Below are positions 52,551-61,790 of a stretch of DNA of 64,000 nucleotides, piece after piece; positions within the stretch are counted from its first letter, which is position 1; every line of letters starts with the position of its first letter. The notes beneath the pieces are model-generated. The model had not been told where the DNA came from. It saw nothing but the letters and a program-made list of their open reading frames with translations, and did no database searches. The position numbers and the translations under genes were made by a program. Source of the DNA: Ignavibacteria bacterium UBA2360. Lineage in GTDB: Bacteria; Bacteroidota; Ignavibacteria; Tepidaquicellales; OLB5. The stretch is from contig DDTQ01000012.1 of assembly GCA_002344125.1 (NCBI GenBank), forward strand, positions 690,197 to 754,196, given 5' to 3'.

Positions 52551-54509
52551 TTGAATAAAATTATCACATATAAGATCACGTTTATTCTATTCATGATATC
52601 AATTAATATCATTACCTTTTCACAGGATACAACCAAACCAAAGACTACACCCGTAACCAAAGAAGACACATCGTATGTGCAGAATTTTATTCTTGCTGAC
52701 CATAATTACCAATACATCAATAAAACATCACCCGATACACTGACTCGCCGCAGATTTTTGTGGTATCCAACAAAATCGTTTGAGGATATTTTTAATTATG
52801 TGCCGGGATATTATACAAAATTCATGGATGTTGGCCAGCTTAATCCTGTAAACTACAACCAGCAGTCTTATACCAGAACAGGCTTGCTGAGACATGGAAG
52901 ACCGATTAATGATCCGCTGGATGGATCCATAGATTTTAATTTGTTTTCCAGAAACGAAATTGCTGAAATCGAATTCTCCGGGGATTACAGTAATAATATT
53001 TACGGATACAGTAATACAATAAACATTATTCAGCGGCAGCTATTTCAATTCAGACCATATACCGAGATCAGTTACTTCCAGGATAGATATGAAAACCTGT
53101 ACTTTGACGGAAATTTTCATCAGAATTTGTTCCGTAAACTGAATTTTAACTTTGGTATAACTAAGCATTCCTACGATGGCCATTATACTAATAGCGATTT
53201 TGATAAATGGCTTGGCAGGTTCAACCTGACATTCGCTCCAAACAACAAGCTCAACTTTTTCGCATATGTAAATTATGCCAGGATCCAGAAAGGCCTCAAT
53301 GGCGGAATTGATCCTGATACAGTTAACCTTGGAGATAAAGGCGAAGTTTTTGACGCAACTGAGGCATTTGTGTTTAACAGTGATGCATATGGAATAAAAG
53401 AAAGATTTGATGTTGACCTGGGAGCAGTTTTCAAAACCGGTAAGAATTCAATATCACTCATTCAGGTTTTTATCAGCAATTCATTCCGCAAGTACAGGGA
53501 TGAAGAGAACCGCAGCAATTCCAACGGAATTTATGAAAAAAATAATTACCAGTGGATAAATTATGGAGTAAAATTAAAAGAACAATTGAGCTTTAGCTTA
53601 TCCCGCACGCTTACTTTGTATTCTAATTCTGAAGGTGAGTTTAATTATACCGTTAAAAATTATAACTTCAGTTACGGAACTGAGCCTTTTTACAGGAATA
53701 CTAAAAATATTGATCTTATTCAGGAGCTGACCTTAAAATATAATGATCTGTTGGTCTCCGGGTTCGTAAGGGGATTTTCTGAGGCATTTGATTATGAATA
53801 TTACTCCGCCGGTTTTAACAGCATTAGCATTACTCCCGGCGCTAAAGCGGAGTATAAGCTGAAATTATCGGAAGGCGAAAACATTCTGTTAAAGCTTCAA
53901 TACAGCTATAAGGATGACCATGTAAGCACTTCAGCTGTTTACAGGAACAATTTCATGAACGCGGGTACAGAGTTTTATTATTACAAAACGAGAACTTACG
54001 ATTACTATTTCACCCTGATGAATTTTCCACCTTCAACCGTATTCAGAGGAGTAAATCTATTTTCTGAAATTAAAGTGTTTAAATTTAAGCTGGGATTAAA
54101 TCATTCATATTCGTTCAGAAATGATCATAATATGGATAGCCCGGAAAATTACGGCAGAATAAATCTGGCATGGGAAGATAATGCATTCAGGAATAAACTC
54201 GAATACAAGATCGGTCTTGCAACCCGCTATTGGTCTGAATACAGGTCATTGTTTTATTCGGGATATTCAAACACGTTTTCACCATTCATATTTCAGTTAA
54301 ATTCGATGCAAAACAGCGTTCGCATCCCCGCCAACGCCACATTAGATTTTTACATAATGGGCAGAATAGGGAAAGCTACTTTTGGATTAACATTTGAAAA
54401 TATTCTGGATAGGATAATTTATAATACGGGAGTTTACCCGTTTATGGATAGGGGAGGATTCTTAAACTCAATGTCAAGATTCAACATTACCTGGAATTTC
54501 TTCGATTAA
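52551..54509 (+). CDS. TonB-dependent receptor-like outer-membrane protein
   Basis: A 652-residue exported protein starting at TTG. Signal peptide about 1-26; a plug-like domain follows ('RFLWYPTKSFEDIFNYVPGYYTKFMDVGQ' ... 'SYTRTGLLRHGRPINDPLDGSIDFNLFSRNEIAEIEFSGDYSNNIYGY'), then a long strand-rich barrel. The C-terminus 'SRFNITWNFFD' ends nearly in the aromatic residue expected for BAM recognition. No carboxypeptidase-like N-domain or clear TonB box was seen. Its end overlaps the convergent heptosyltransferase gene by 36 bp. Substrate unknown. Confidence 0.78.
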   Translation: MNKIITYKITFILFMISINIITFSQDTTKPKTTPVTKEDTSYVQNFILADHNYQYINKTSPDTLTRRRFLWYPTKSFEDIFNYVPGYYTKFMDVGQLNPVNYNQQSYTRTGLLRHGRPINDPLDGSIDFNLFSRNEIAEIEFSGDYSNNIYGYSNTINIIQRQLFQFRPYTEISYFQDRYENLYFDGNFHQNLFRKLNFNFGITKHSYDGHYTNSDFDKWLGRFNLTFAPNNKLNFFAYVNYARIQKGLNGGIDPDTVNLGDKGEVFDATEAFVFNSDAYGIKERFDVDLGAVFKTGKNSISLIQVFISNSFRKYRDEENRSNSNGIYEKNNYQWINYGVKLKEQLSFSLSRTLTLYSNSEGEFNYTVKNYNFSYGTEPFYRNTKNIDLIQELTLKYNDLLVSGFVRGFSEAFDYEYYSAGFNSISITPGAKAEYKLKLSEGENILLKLQYSYKDDHVSTSAVYRNNFMNAGTEFYYYKTRTYDYYFTLMNFPPSTVFRGVNLFSEIKVFKFKLGLNHSYSFRNDHNMDSPENYGRINLAWEDNAFRNKLEYKIGLATRYWSEYRSLFYSGYSNTFSPFIFQLNSMQNSVRIPANATLDFYIMGRIGKATFGLTFENILDRIIYNTGVYPFMDRGGFLNSMSRFNITWNFFD

Positions 54510-55553
54510 CGCTTCGCAGGCAGCCATTACATCACTCACTTCAACAAGCTTAATGCATTTGAATTCATCTTTGCCGCTATAAATACATTTTACGGGTTTA
54601 GGTGAATTAAAAAAACAGGGTGAGCAGTCAAGTTCAGTACGCACAATAATATGCCTGTTTTGCCAGGGGTAAAGTTCTTTGTAGTTCGTATATGCGAATA
54701 CCGCCACCTGCGGTATGGCAAGGCCCGCAGCCATATGCATCAACGCTGAATCATTGCTTACAAACAGGTGGCACTTTTCCATCAAAGCAAGTGATTGCGG
54801 CAGGTTTTTGGTTTCGGGTATTATAACATTCTCACCGCCAAGGGTTTTGATCATTTCATTTACATCCTTTTCGGTACCAAAGAGCAAAACCTTCGCATTG
54901 TACCTTTCGGTTAGCTGCTTCGCAAGCGAAGCGTATTTAATGGCAGACCAGCGTTTGTTTATGTGACCCTTAAATGTGGCTGAACCCGCATGGAATCCGA
55001 TAACAGGCTTACCCTCAAGATCATTTTCACCGAAATACTTCGCTGCAAATTCAGCGTCAGCGGGTGTTAGGTAAATTTCCAATTGACCCAGTTCATCAGC
55101 TTGCATATTAGGAAATACCGCTTTTACAAGCTCAAAATTCTCAATTACGTTGTGCCTGTCTTTTACCTCGTTGACCAGAATGTTATTCAGGAAATCCAGG
55201 TTAGACTTTGAGTAATTATTGTACCTGTGGGCTATTTTAACTTTCGCGGATTCGAGATATTGAACCAGATTGTATTCCCTGCGGTTTGAAGGATATACAT
55301 TGATGGAAACGTCATATTTATGTTTTCTTAATGCGAGGGTTTGTTTTAATGAACTGAGTTTTGATTGCTTAAGGAAATCAATAAAGTAAACTTTGTTTAC
55401 ATGCGGATTATTTTTAAACAGGTCTTCGACCGGTTTGAACATCACAACAACATCAATTATACTTTCAGGTGAATGCTTTTTTAAAAGGGCAAGCGCAGGT
55501 GTGAACATTAATGCATCACCAATACCTGATAATGCGTTTATTAATATTCTCAT
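54474..55553 (-). CDS. GT9-family heptosyltransferase
   Basis: A 359-residue glycosyltransferase family 9 enzyme. N-terminal 'MRILINALSGIGDALMFTPAL' and C-terminal 'LFVSNDSALMHMAAGLAIPQVAVF' (donor-binding region) are the family marks, with 'FHAGSATFKGHINKRWSAIKYASLA' between. GT9 enzymes add ADP-heptose to LPS inner core; hldD at 62899 makes that donor. Four C-terminal cysteines ('DCSPCFF...KCIYSGKDEFKCI') resemble the region seen in some GT9 proteins. Its stop lies inside the end of the convergent outer-membrane gene. Methyltransferase and GT-C genes lie directly upstream on the same strand. Confidence 0.88.
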   Translation of the reverse strand: MRILINALSGIGDALMFTPALALLKKHSPESIIDVVVMFKPVEDLFKNNPHVNKVYFIDFLKQSKLSSLKQTLALRKHKYDVSINVYPSNRREYNLVQYLESAKVKIAHRYNNYSKSNLDFLNNILVNEVKDRHNVIENFELVKAVFPNMQADELGQLEIYLTPADAEFAAKYFGENDLEGKPVIGFHAGSATFKGHINKRWSAIKYASLAKQLTERYNAKVLLFGTEKDVNEMIKTLGGENVIIPETKNLPQSLALMEKCHLFVSNDSALMHMAAGLAIPQVAVFAYTNYKELYPWQNRHIIVRTELDCSPCFFNSPKPVKCIYSGKDEFKCIKLVEVSDVMAACEALIEEIPGNVES

Positions 55554-55592
55554 ACCTTTATGGTGAATTAATGATTGGTTTGCACTTCAGCC

Positions 55593-56270
55593 TTACGGCT
55601 TTTTAAATATCACAAAATACTTATCGTTGAAATCAACTGTTGTTAATACTTCTGATTTGCCGTAAACTTTCTGATACCATTCAATACCGCGCGGTTTTTC
55701 AATTCGGTTCAGGCGCAGCTTATTGGCTAGATATACATTTTTGCCCGGGTCCCACATGGTAATAATAAGCTTCGCGTCGCTCTTAAGCGAACGCCATAGA
55801 TTATCCATCGCCTTATTAAACCGTTCATCATCGGTGATATGCTGGGTCACGTCTATCATTACCCCAAGATCAAACGTGCTTTCCGGCAGCCTTACTTCGC
55901 TGATATCACCATGGATGAAGTTATATTGCGGGTACTTTTTCTGCAGATTGATTATCGATATTTCGGCAATATCATTGCCTGTATAATTCTTCGCTCCAAG
56001 TGAATTGAAAAAATCAGTCCAGTAGCCTACGCCAATACCAATTTCAACAATATTCATTTCCGGTGTGATCTCTATTCCGGCCCTTTTCATCTCGCCCATC
56101 AGTACGGTTTTTTTTTCTTCGTACATCTTTAGGTTTTCTTCATTGCTAAGCCTGTAGTGTCCAACACCTTTCAGGTCAAATGAGTTTGTTAACAGCTCAT
56201 TCCAGAAGGTTTTTGGCTTATAGTTGAACATCATTTTGAAGTATATCTTTACGTCGTTATATAGTCCCAT
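55593..56270 (-). CDS. Class I SAM methyltransferase
   Basis: A 225-residue methyltransferase. Motif I 'NIVEIGIGVGYWTDFF' (about 71-86) is the SAM glycine loop, followed by 'GNDIAEISIINLQKKYP', the acidic 'FIHGDISEVRLPESTFDLGVMIDVTQHI' and 'LIITMWDP'. The N-terminal 60 residues carry a basic amphipathic stretch typical of small-molecule or glycan methyltransferases. It sits between two glycosyltransferase genes (gaps of 39 and 21 bp), so sugar or lipid methylation in surface glycan building is the likely role. Confidence 0.82.
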   Translation of the reverse strand: MGLYNDVKIYFKMMFNYKPKTFWNELLTNSFDLKGVGHYRLSNEENLKMYEEKKTVLMGEMKRAGIEITPEMNIVEIGIGVGYWTDFFNSLGAKNYTGNDIAEISIINLQKKYPQYNFIHGDISEVRLPESTFDLGVMIDVTQHITDDERFNKAMDNLWRSLKSDAKLIITMWDPGKNVYLANKLRLNRIEKPRGIEWYQKVYGKSEVLTTVDFNDKYFVIFKKP

Positions 56271-56291
56271 AAATTATGTGCCCGTCACCGG

Positions 56292-58295
56292 TTATCTGCC
56301 CAGCATTTCAGGCGCGTACTTTCTTATTTTGTTTAAATTGGCCATTGCGTTGGCTGTATCGTTCTTTTCTGCGTAGATCTGGTATAAATAATAATGCGCC
56401 ATCACATTGTAATCGTCAAGCGAAACCGCTTTTTGGTAATTCTTAAAAGCTTCATCAATATTTTTCTGCTGCATGTAAATATCGCCGATCATCTGGTAGG
56501 GGGTACCCCAGCCTGCCGGACCCGCAGCCATTGCCTGCATATAAAGATTTATTGCTTCCTGTAACTTTGTTTTATCTTTGGTAGTGTTCATTGCCTGGTT
56601 GTACAGGTTCACAAATGATTTTTGGTAATTTGGGTTGGGCGGCAGCTCTGTGATAGCTGATACTTCTTCATCTGTTTTGCGTTTGTACATTATATCTGTA
56701 AAACCGGCTTCCTTTAATGTGAAATAATACGGGTAATAATATTTCATGAACTCATTGCTGGTAAATAATCCGCGCTCAGCATACGCGCTGGGCTTTATGC
56801 CCGTTGAAAAATAAATGTAATCGGGCTTGCGGCTCATAATATACTCAACATTGTAATTTCTTTCCCTCCAGCCAACATCCTTGCTTGATATCTCAGGTAT
56901 AGGCATTGGATTGTGTGCTACTTCTTTATCTGTCAGCCCTAACATATCTATCAGGTTTACATCTGAATAATACGATATCGCGCCAATTGTAGTTGCTGCT
57001 ACTGTCAGCGGTTTACCGTTTTGTGACTGCTTATTTTTCAGCCAGCCGGCTGTAAGCTTCATTTTTTCAACAAGCCCGTTTTCAAGTTCAGAGTATCCTT
57101 TTATGGTTTCTTTTTCTTCGCTGTATGTGTAGTATGTCGAGCCTCCAATTACAAGCAGACCCACAATTGCGCCCATTGCCATTTCACGCTTCTTATCAAA
57201 TAAAGCAACCAGCATTGCAAGTCCTTCCTGCACAAGGATAAAGAACACGGGCATTATCGGTACGAAAAAGCGGTTGGGTCTCAGTACATCTCCGCCTACA
57301 AAAATTACATATATTGTGAAGACAATAAATATCATTACCAGGTACAGGTAACTGTAAAACTTTTCCTTTGAAGTGAGCGTATAAAATGCTATCAGTACAA
57401 ATAACCCGTAAAAACCGTATGATTTCAGGAAGGTCCATGTGTAATCAAATCCAGTAGCGAAATACTCCAATGAAGATCCTGTTTTAGCGTAGAAAGTATT
57501 AGGAAGCAGGAAACCGTAATAGCTGTATCGCCATATCATATAAACGAGCGCGGGTCCAAGGTATAACCCTATCCAAATCAGATTATTTTTACTCAGCAGC
57601 ACCTGCATAACACTTACATTTTTTTCGCGGGGCTGCCTGAGTGTGATAATTATCTTATGCAGCACAGTTACCGCAAAAATCAGGTTGCCTTCAGGTCTGG
57701 TTAAAGCCGCAAATAAGAACACCAGCGATGAAATAGGGAAGCCGTCTGAGTTTTCTTTAATTTCGCTTAGATATAAATAGATGCCCAAAGTTATAAAGCA
57801 GGCAAACAGACCCGTTTCCATTCCGCTTACCGCCCAATACGCAAACGAACCGTTTGCGGCAAGCATTGCCGAAGCAGAAAGTGTGAACACAAGGTTATAA
57901 GCCGCCCCTTTATTTTTTGGGAAGATCTTTGTTGATATGAGGTAAGTGAAAAGCAGTGTAACCAGCGATGAAATTATGCCCAGAACCTGTGACGCGCTTA
58001 TAAAATTGAAACCTAAGGATTTAACCCCGGCAAGCAGAATAACCCAAAGGAAACAGGTGTAACCTTCTACGCGTTCACCTATGTTGAATACAAGTCCGTG
58101 ACCTTCAGTGAAATTTTTAACATACCTGTAAGTTATAAATGAATCATCCTGAATGAAATCAAACATGCGGGCGTAATAATATAGTATTACAGCAAGTACG
58201 CCCAGACCGGCAAATCCGTACATTCTAACATCAGCGGCCATAGGCTGCTTTTGTGTTTTTACCCCGGATTTCTTAACCTGTTTTTTCTGGCTCAA
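56292..58295 (-). CDS. GT-C glycosyltransferase with C-terminal TPR
   Basis: A 667-residue polytopic membrane protein read from TTG. The N-terminal region 'DFIQDDSFITYRYVKNFTEGHGLVFNIGERVEGYTCFLWVILL' (about 48-90), with its acidic pair, resembles the AftB-type GT-C arabinofuranosyl- and mannosyltransferases. About ten more membrane segments follow. The last 120 residues form TPR repeats ('EAINLYMQAMAAGPAGWGTPYQMIGDIYMQQKNIDEAFKNYQKAV'), probably periplasmic. Acceptor unknown. It belongs to the run of minus-strand envelope genes. Confidence 0.8.
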   Translation of the reverse strand: MSQKKQVKKSGVKTQKQPMAADVRMYGFAGLGVLAVILYYYARMFDFIQDDSFITYRYVKNFTEGHGLVFNIGERVEGYTCFLWVILLAGVKSLGFNFISASQVLGIISSLVTLLFTYLISTKIFPKNKGAAYNLVFTLSASAMLAANGSFAYWAVSGMETGLFACFITLGIYLYLSEIKENSDGFPISSLVFLFAALTRPEGNLIFAVTVLHKIIITLRQPREKNVSVMQVLLSKNNLIWIGLYLGPALVYMIWRYSYYGFLLPNTFYAKTGSSLEYFATGFDYTWTFLKSYGFYGLFVLIAFYTLTSKEKFYSYLYLVMIFIVFTIYVIFVGGDVLRPNRFFVPIMPVFFILVQEGLAMLVALFDKKREMAMGAIVGLLVIGGSTYYTYSEEKETIKGYSELENGLVEKMKLTAGWLKNKQSQNGKPLTVAATTIGAISYYSDVNLIDMLGLTDKEVAHNPMPIPEISSKDVGWRERNYNVEYIMSRKPDYIYFSTGIKPSAYAERGLFTSNEFMKYYYPYYFTLKEAGFTDIMYKRKTDEEVSAITELPPNPNYQKSFVNLYNQAMNTTKDKTKLQEAINLYMQAMAAGPAGWGTPYQMIGDIYMQQKNIDEAFKNYQKAVSLDDYNVMAHYYLYQIYAEKNDTANAMANLNKIRKYAPEMLGR

Positions 58296-58330
58296 TTATG
58301 AAATTTAAGTTCATGTATGTATGTAACTGA

Positions 58331-58379
58331 TACGGCAGCTTAGCTCAGCGGGAAATGAACCGCTTTGCGTGCTGCCGTA
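58331..58379. other. Long imperfect hairpin between glycosyltransferase genes
   Basis: A 49-nt element with perfect 9-base outer arms TACGGCAGC/GCTGCCGTA and an inner GCGG/CCGC stem. It lies in the 97-bp gap between the DUF2723 gene and the GT-C/TPR gene. There is no T run on either side, so it is not a classical terminator; RNA processing, attenuation or a REP role are options. Confidence 0.75.
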
Positions 58380-58392
58380 CATAAAATTAAAA

Positions 58393-61212
58393 CTATTTAC
58401 CCTGTTGTCTTTGTTTCATGTTCTCAATCTTATTCTTTACTTCAGGGTTATTGGGTGAAAGTCTGTCAAGCCTGTACAATATATCCAGAGCTTTGGCGTA
58501 ATCTCCCCTTGATTCGTATATATCAAGCAGCAGCTTGTATGGATTCCAGTAGGACTGGATATCGTTCGGATTTTTGTTCATTGCGTCTATGGCTTCTTTT
58601 TCCACTATGGGAGAAAGTTCATTGAATTTCGCAATGTTATCAGCCTTCAAATACTGCATTGCTACATCATACAATATTCTGTAATCGTATGGAACAATAT
58701 TCTTGGGGAATAACTCTTCCATTCTGTCAAGTACCTGGTTGGTTTTAACTTTATCTCCCTGGTTTATGAATTCATACGCGAACTGCAAGTATTGTGTGCG
58801 GTAACTCTGCACAGCGTTTGTTTCAACCTGGTTAAAGAACAGGTCCGGGTTCCGGAAATTATTGAAGAAATATCCGTCCTGCGGGGTTTGGGAATATCCG
58901 GCAGGTGTTTCCATGAAATTCTTCCACATTCTTTCTGTGTTTATCCTGAACTGAGTAAGGCCATCGGCTTTAAACGGTACAATGCGTTTTGCCATACCTT
59001 CCTGAACTACGTATTCTTCGAGGCCTATGAAATTATCTTCGGTCACTGTAGCCGAAAAATACATCGGGCGCTGCCAGTTGTTGGTTTTAACAATATCAAA
59101 TATCATTTGATCCTGAACCTTCACTGCCTTTACGTTTCCTGAAGCGAATGTGTAAGGCATTTTCCATGAAAGCTTGTCAGGGGTCTGGTTTTTAGCTTTT
59201 AATGAATCAGGATAAGCTGCCGGCGGAACTGTAACACTTACAACTTTAAAATCGCCCCATTGAATGGGTGAAAGGCGCTTGATCTCATCATCGCTGTAGC
59301 TTATTGGTACCTTTAAACTGCCGTAAGGCATGGAGTTCTTCATTTCATTGATATACCAGTCTGTGTTGAGCAGGCTCAGGTTAACAACCCTTACATCTGT
59401 TCTGTAGCCTTCCACTGCCTGTAAATACCACAACGGGAAAGTATCATTATCACCGTTTGTAAATAAGATAGCGTCCTTATCAATTCCCTGAAGCAGGTTA
59501 TAGGCGTATTCAAACGGAACTGTGTTATCATTCCTGTTGTTGTAATGGAAATTAGTTTTAAACATCATGCCCGGAACCATAACCAAACACGCTGCAAGCA
59601 CTGTACCTGAAATTATCTTTTTCATCTGAATGCTCGGGAGGCTTTCTTTTATCAACTCGAGTATTCCCATGATTCCAATACCAATCCACAGTGAATATAC
59701 AAAAAACGCGCCGGTGTAGAAGTAATCTCTTTCTCTTGGCTGCGGGTCCTGCTGCCTCTGGAATAGCGCTGTGAACACACCCATAAGCAGGAACATCCAA
59801 AGGAACGTGAGACCCAGTTTCCAGTCCTTTCGGAAATGGTAGAACAGTCCGAAGAGCCCGATAAGGAACGGTATCGCTTTGAACGCCGTTGACCAGAAGC
59901 CCGCTGCCCCCACTACAAGCAATAAAATTACACTTAACAAGCTGTATAAATACTTCTGCTGTGAATAAAAATACATCGAGGCAAGCAGCAAAGCGCTTAA
60001 TCCGATAATTATTAGCATTTTTGTTCCGCTTGAAGCATCCCAGCCAATACCAACATCCTGGTCGTAACTTTCTCTGCCAATGAACTGCCAGCCAAGATAG
60101 CGGTTAAACATGTGATTTATCTGCCATCTCCATAGGAAATCCATATCGCTTGTGTAATTTGCCCAGGTCCTTTTATGCATAGGTTCCTGGGAATATCTCC
60201 TTGGCCAGAAGGGAGCATCGCCGTATTGCTCACGGCTTAAGTATGATACAAGTGAAGGTAGATTTTTCGGGTCGTTTTCATCAATTGGAATATTATCAAC
60301 TCTTGCCCTTAAAATTACGCCCGCATAGATTGTGTAACCAAGTATTATAAGGAATATAGCTGAAAACGCAACTGCGTGCGTTTGTTTTTTATTTTTAACA
60401 GCCCAGTAAATTCCGTAGATAAGTGCCGGTGCTATAAGTGCCGCGAACAATGTGACCGCGCCGCTATCTTCAACTTTGAAAGCTTTTATATCACCGCCAA
60501 GCCATGTTGGGAACCAGATTACTGTGATAGGGTAAACTGCAATGAATGCCACAGCCGAGACCGCAACGGCAATTAAGAATCCTTTTCTTTCATATTTGTG
60601 CTTCCTGAAATAGAATATAAAACCCGCAACCAGGATAACCTGAACAACAAGCAGATGAATACCGAGTGAAATACCTATAATGAAAGCTACCAAAAGCAAA
60701 ATTCTTTCATTCCCTTTTTCATCGGCTTTTTCCCACCAGTGCATAAGCAGCCAGATACATAAACCTACAAGCATTGTGCCCAATGCGTACACTTCCGATT
60801 CCATTGCGTTGAACCATTCTGCATCGCTGAATGTGAAAGATAGCGCGCCTATTGCGGCGGCGGAATAGATCATTATCGCATCCCAGTTATTGGTGATCTC
60901 TTTTTTCCAAACTTTGATCACTGAAACTATAACAAGATATAAAAATGCCGCTGTGAATGCGGAGCTGATCGCCGCAAGAGCGTTCATCCGTATAGCGGGA
61001 TTTGAACCTATAGGTATCATGGTTGCAACTTTGCCAAGCAGTATCCATAGCGGCGCGCCCGGAGGGTGCGGTATGGAAAGCGTATAAGCGCAAGCGATAA
61101 ACTCACCGCAGTCCCAAAAAGAAAGGGTCTTCTGCATGGTGTACAGATAGGTAATGGCGGAAATGAGCAATACTATCCCCGCAAAAATATAGTTCAGCCT
61201 CTTATAATTCAT
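58393..61212 (-). CDS. DUF2723 (GT117-like) membrane protein with TPR tail
   Basis: A 939-residue protein. The N-terminus 'YTMQKTLSFWDCGEFIACAYTLSIPHPPGAPLWILLGKVATMIP' is the DUF2723 signature, with a GT-C-like acidic residue (D34, E37 region). About twelve membrane segments and a large periplasmic domain follow. The C-terminus has TPR-like units ('YAKALDILYRLDRLSPNNPEVKNKI'). DUF2723 proteins are widespread in Bacteroidota; members act in O-linked protein glycosylation, which could target the exported proteins encoded nearby. It is the first gene of the minus-strand run. Confidence 0.88.
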   Translation of the reverse strand: MNYKRLNYIFAGIVLLISAITYLYTMQKTLSFWDCGEFIACAYTLSIPHPPGAPLWILLGKVATMIPIGSNPAIRMNALAAISSAFTAAFLYLVIVSVIKVWKKEITNNWDAIMIYSAAAIGALSFTFSDAEWFNAMESEVYALGTMLVGLCIWLLMHWWEKADEKGNERILLLVAFIIGISLGIHLLVVQVILVAGFIFYFRKHKYERKGFLIAVAVSAVAFIAVYPITVIWFPTWLGGDIKAFKVEDSGAVTLFAALIAPALIYGIYWAVKNKKQTHAVAFSAIFLIILGYTIYAGVILRARVDNIPIDENDPKNLPSLVSYLSREQYGDAPFWPRRYSQEPMHKRTWANYTSDMDFLWRWQINHMFNRYLGWQFIGRESYDQDVGIGWDASSGTKMLIIIGLSALLLASMYFYSQQKYLYSLLSVILLLVVGAAGFWSTAFKAIPFLIGLFGLFYHFRKDWKLGLTFLWMFLLMGVFTALFQRQQDPQPRERDYFYTGAFFVYSLWIGIGIMGILELIKESLPSIQMKKIISGTVLAACLVMVPGMMFKTNFHYNNRNDNTVPFEYAYNLLQGIDKDAILFTNGDNDTFPLWYLQAVEGYRTDVRVVNLSLLNTDWYINEMKNSMPYGSLKVPISYSDDEIKRLSPIQWGDFKVVSVTVPPAAYPDSLKAKNQTPDKLSWKMPYTFASGNVKAVKVQDQMIFDIVKTNNWQRPMYFSATVTEDNFIGLEEYVVQEGMAKRIVPFKADGLTQFRINTERMWKNFMETPAGYSQTPQDGYFFNNFRNPDLFFNQVETNAVQSYRTQYLQFAYEFINQGDKVKTNQVLDRMEELFPKNIVPYDYRILYDVAMQYLKADNIAKFNELSPIVEKEAIDAMNKNPNDIQSYWNPYKLLLDIYESRGDYAKALDILYRLDRLSPNNPEVKNKIENMKQRQQGK

Positions 61213-61790
61213 GTATTTGGTAGAATTTTATGAAAAACAAATATATTTAATCATATGGTCAGTTTCAATGAAAAACGAAGTTTTTTGAGGGTTATTTATT
61301 TGCAGATTTTGAGGAAATGATGATAAATACTCAGCCAAAAACTAAGAGATTCGGATGAAAGTATGTGGAATTATAGTGAGAAAGTTTCTGTAAATTCCCC
61401 TCACCCCCCAGCCCCTCTCCCGGAGGGAGAGGGGAGAGGAAACCTAAAGTTTTGAGTATTTTTCCTCTCTCCTTTAACTGCCTTTGCAGTTTTCAGGAGA
61501 GGGGTTAGGGGTGAGGGCGTTCAAATTGATAACAGCTATAGAACACGGATCACACTGATTGGACGGATTTTCTAGTATTTAAACTGAGTAAATCATTAAT
61601 ATCGTTTAACTCGCGTTAGTTGGGAAACTTCGTATAATAAGTACTCTGCGAGGAACGTAGTGACGAAGCAGTCTTCTTTTTCCAGATGAGATTGCTTCGT
61701 CGCTAACGCTCCTCGCAAAATTTCAAGCAACAAACTAATAAAAAAAGGGACGCATAATTGCGTCCCTTAAAATTAAAAAATAGTTGCTTC
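61213..61790. repeat. Gene-free region with two repeat types
   Basis: No gene. A pyrimidine/purine palindromic element (about 61395-61520: 'CCCCTCACCCCCCAGCCCC' and 'GGGGTTAGGGGTGAGG') matches the one before lexA's stop (8480-8531). A 'GTGTTCCAT'-type word near 61540 resembles repeat A at 15285/16515. A long hairpin (61645-61717; arms 'TGCGAGGA...GACGAAGCA' and complement) is the element also seen in the lexA leader. Confidence 0.75.
61738..61769 (-). terminator. Rho-independent terminator
   Basis: Nine-base arms AAGGGACGC/GCGTCCCTT with a 6-nt loop, followed on the minus strand by a T run. It lies 22 bp past the stop of the choice-of-anchor T9SS protein. Confidence 0.88.

Noticed and set aside
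58331..58379. tRNA, because of the 'TTAGCTCAGCGGG' D-arm-like word
   Set aside because: The element is only 49 nt, has no anticodon arm or T arm and folds as one long hairpin.
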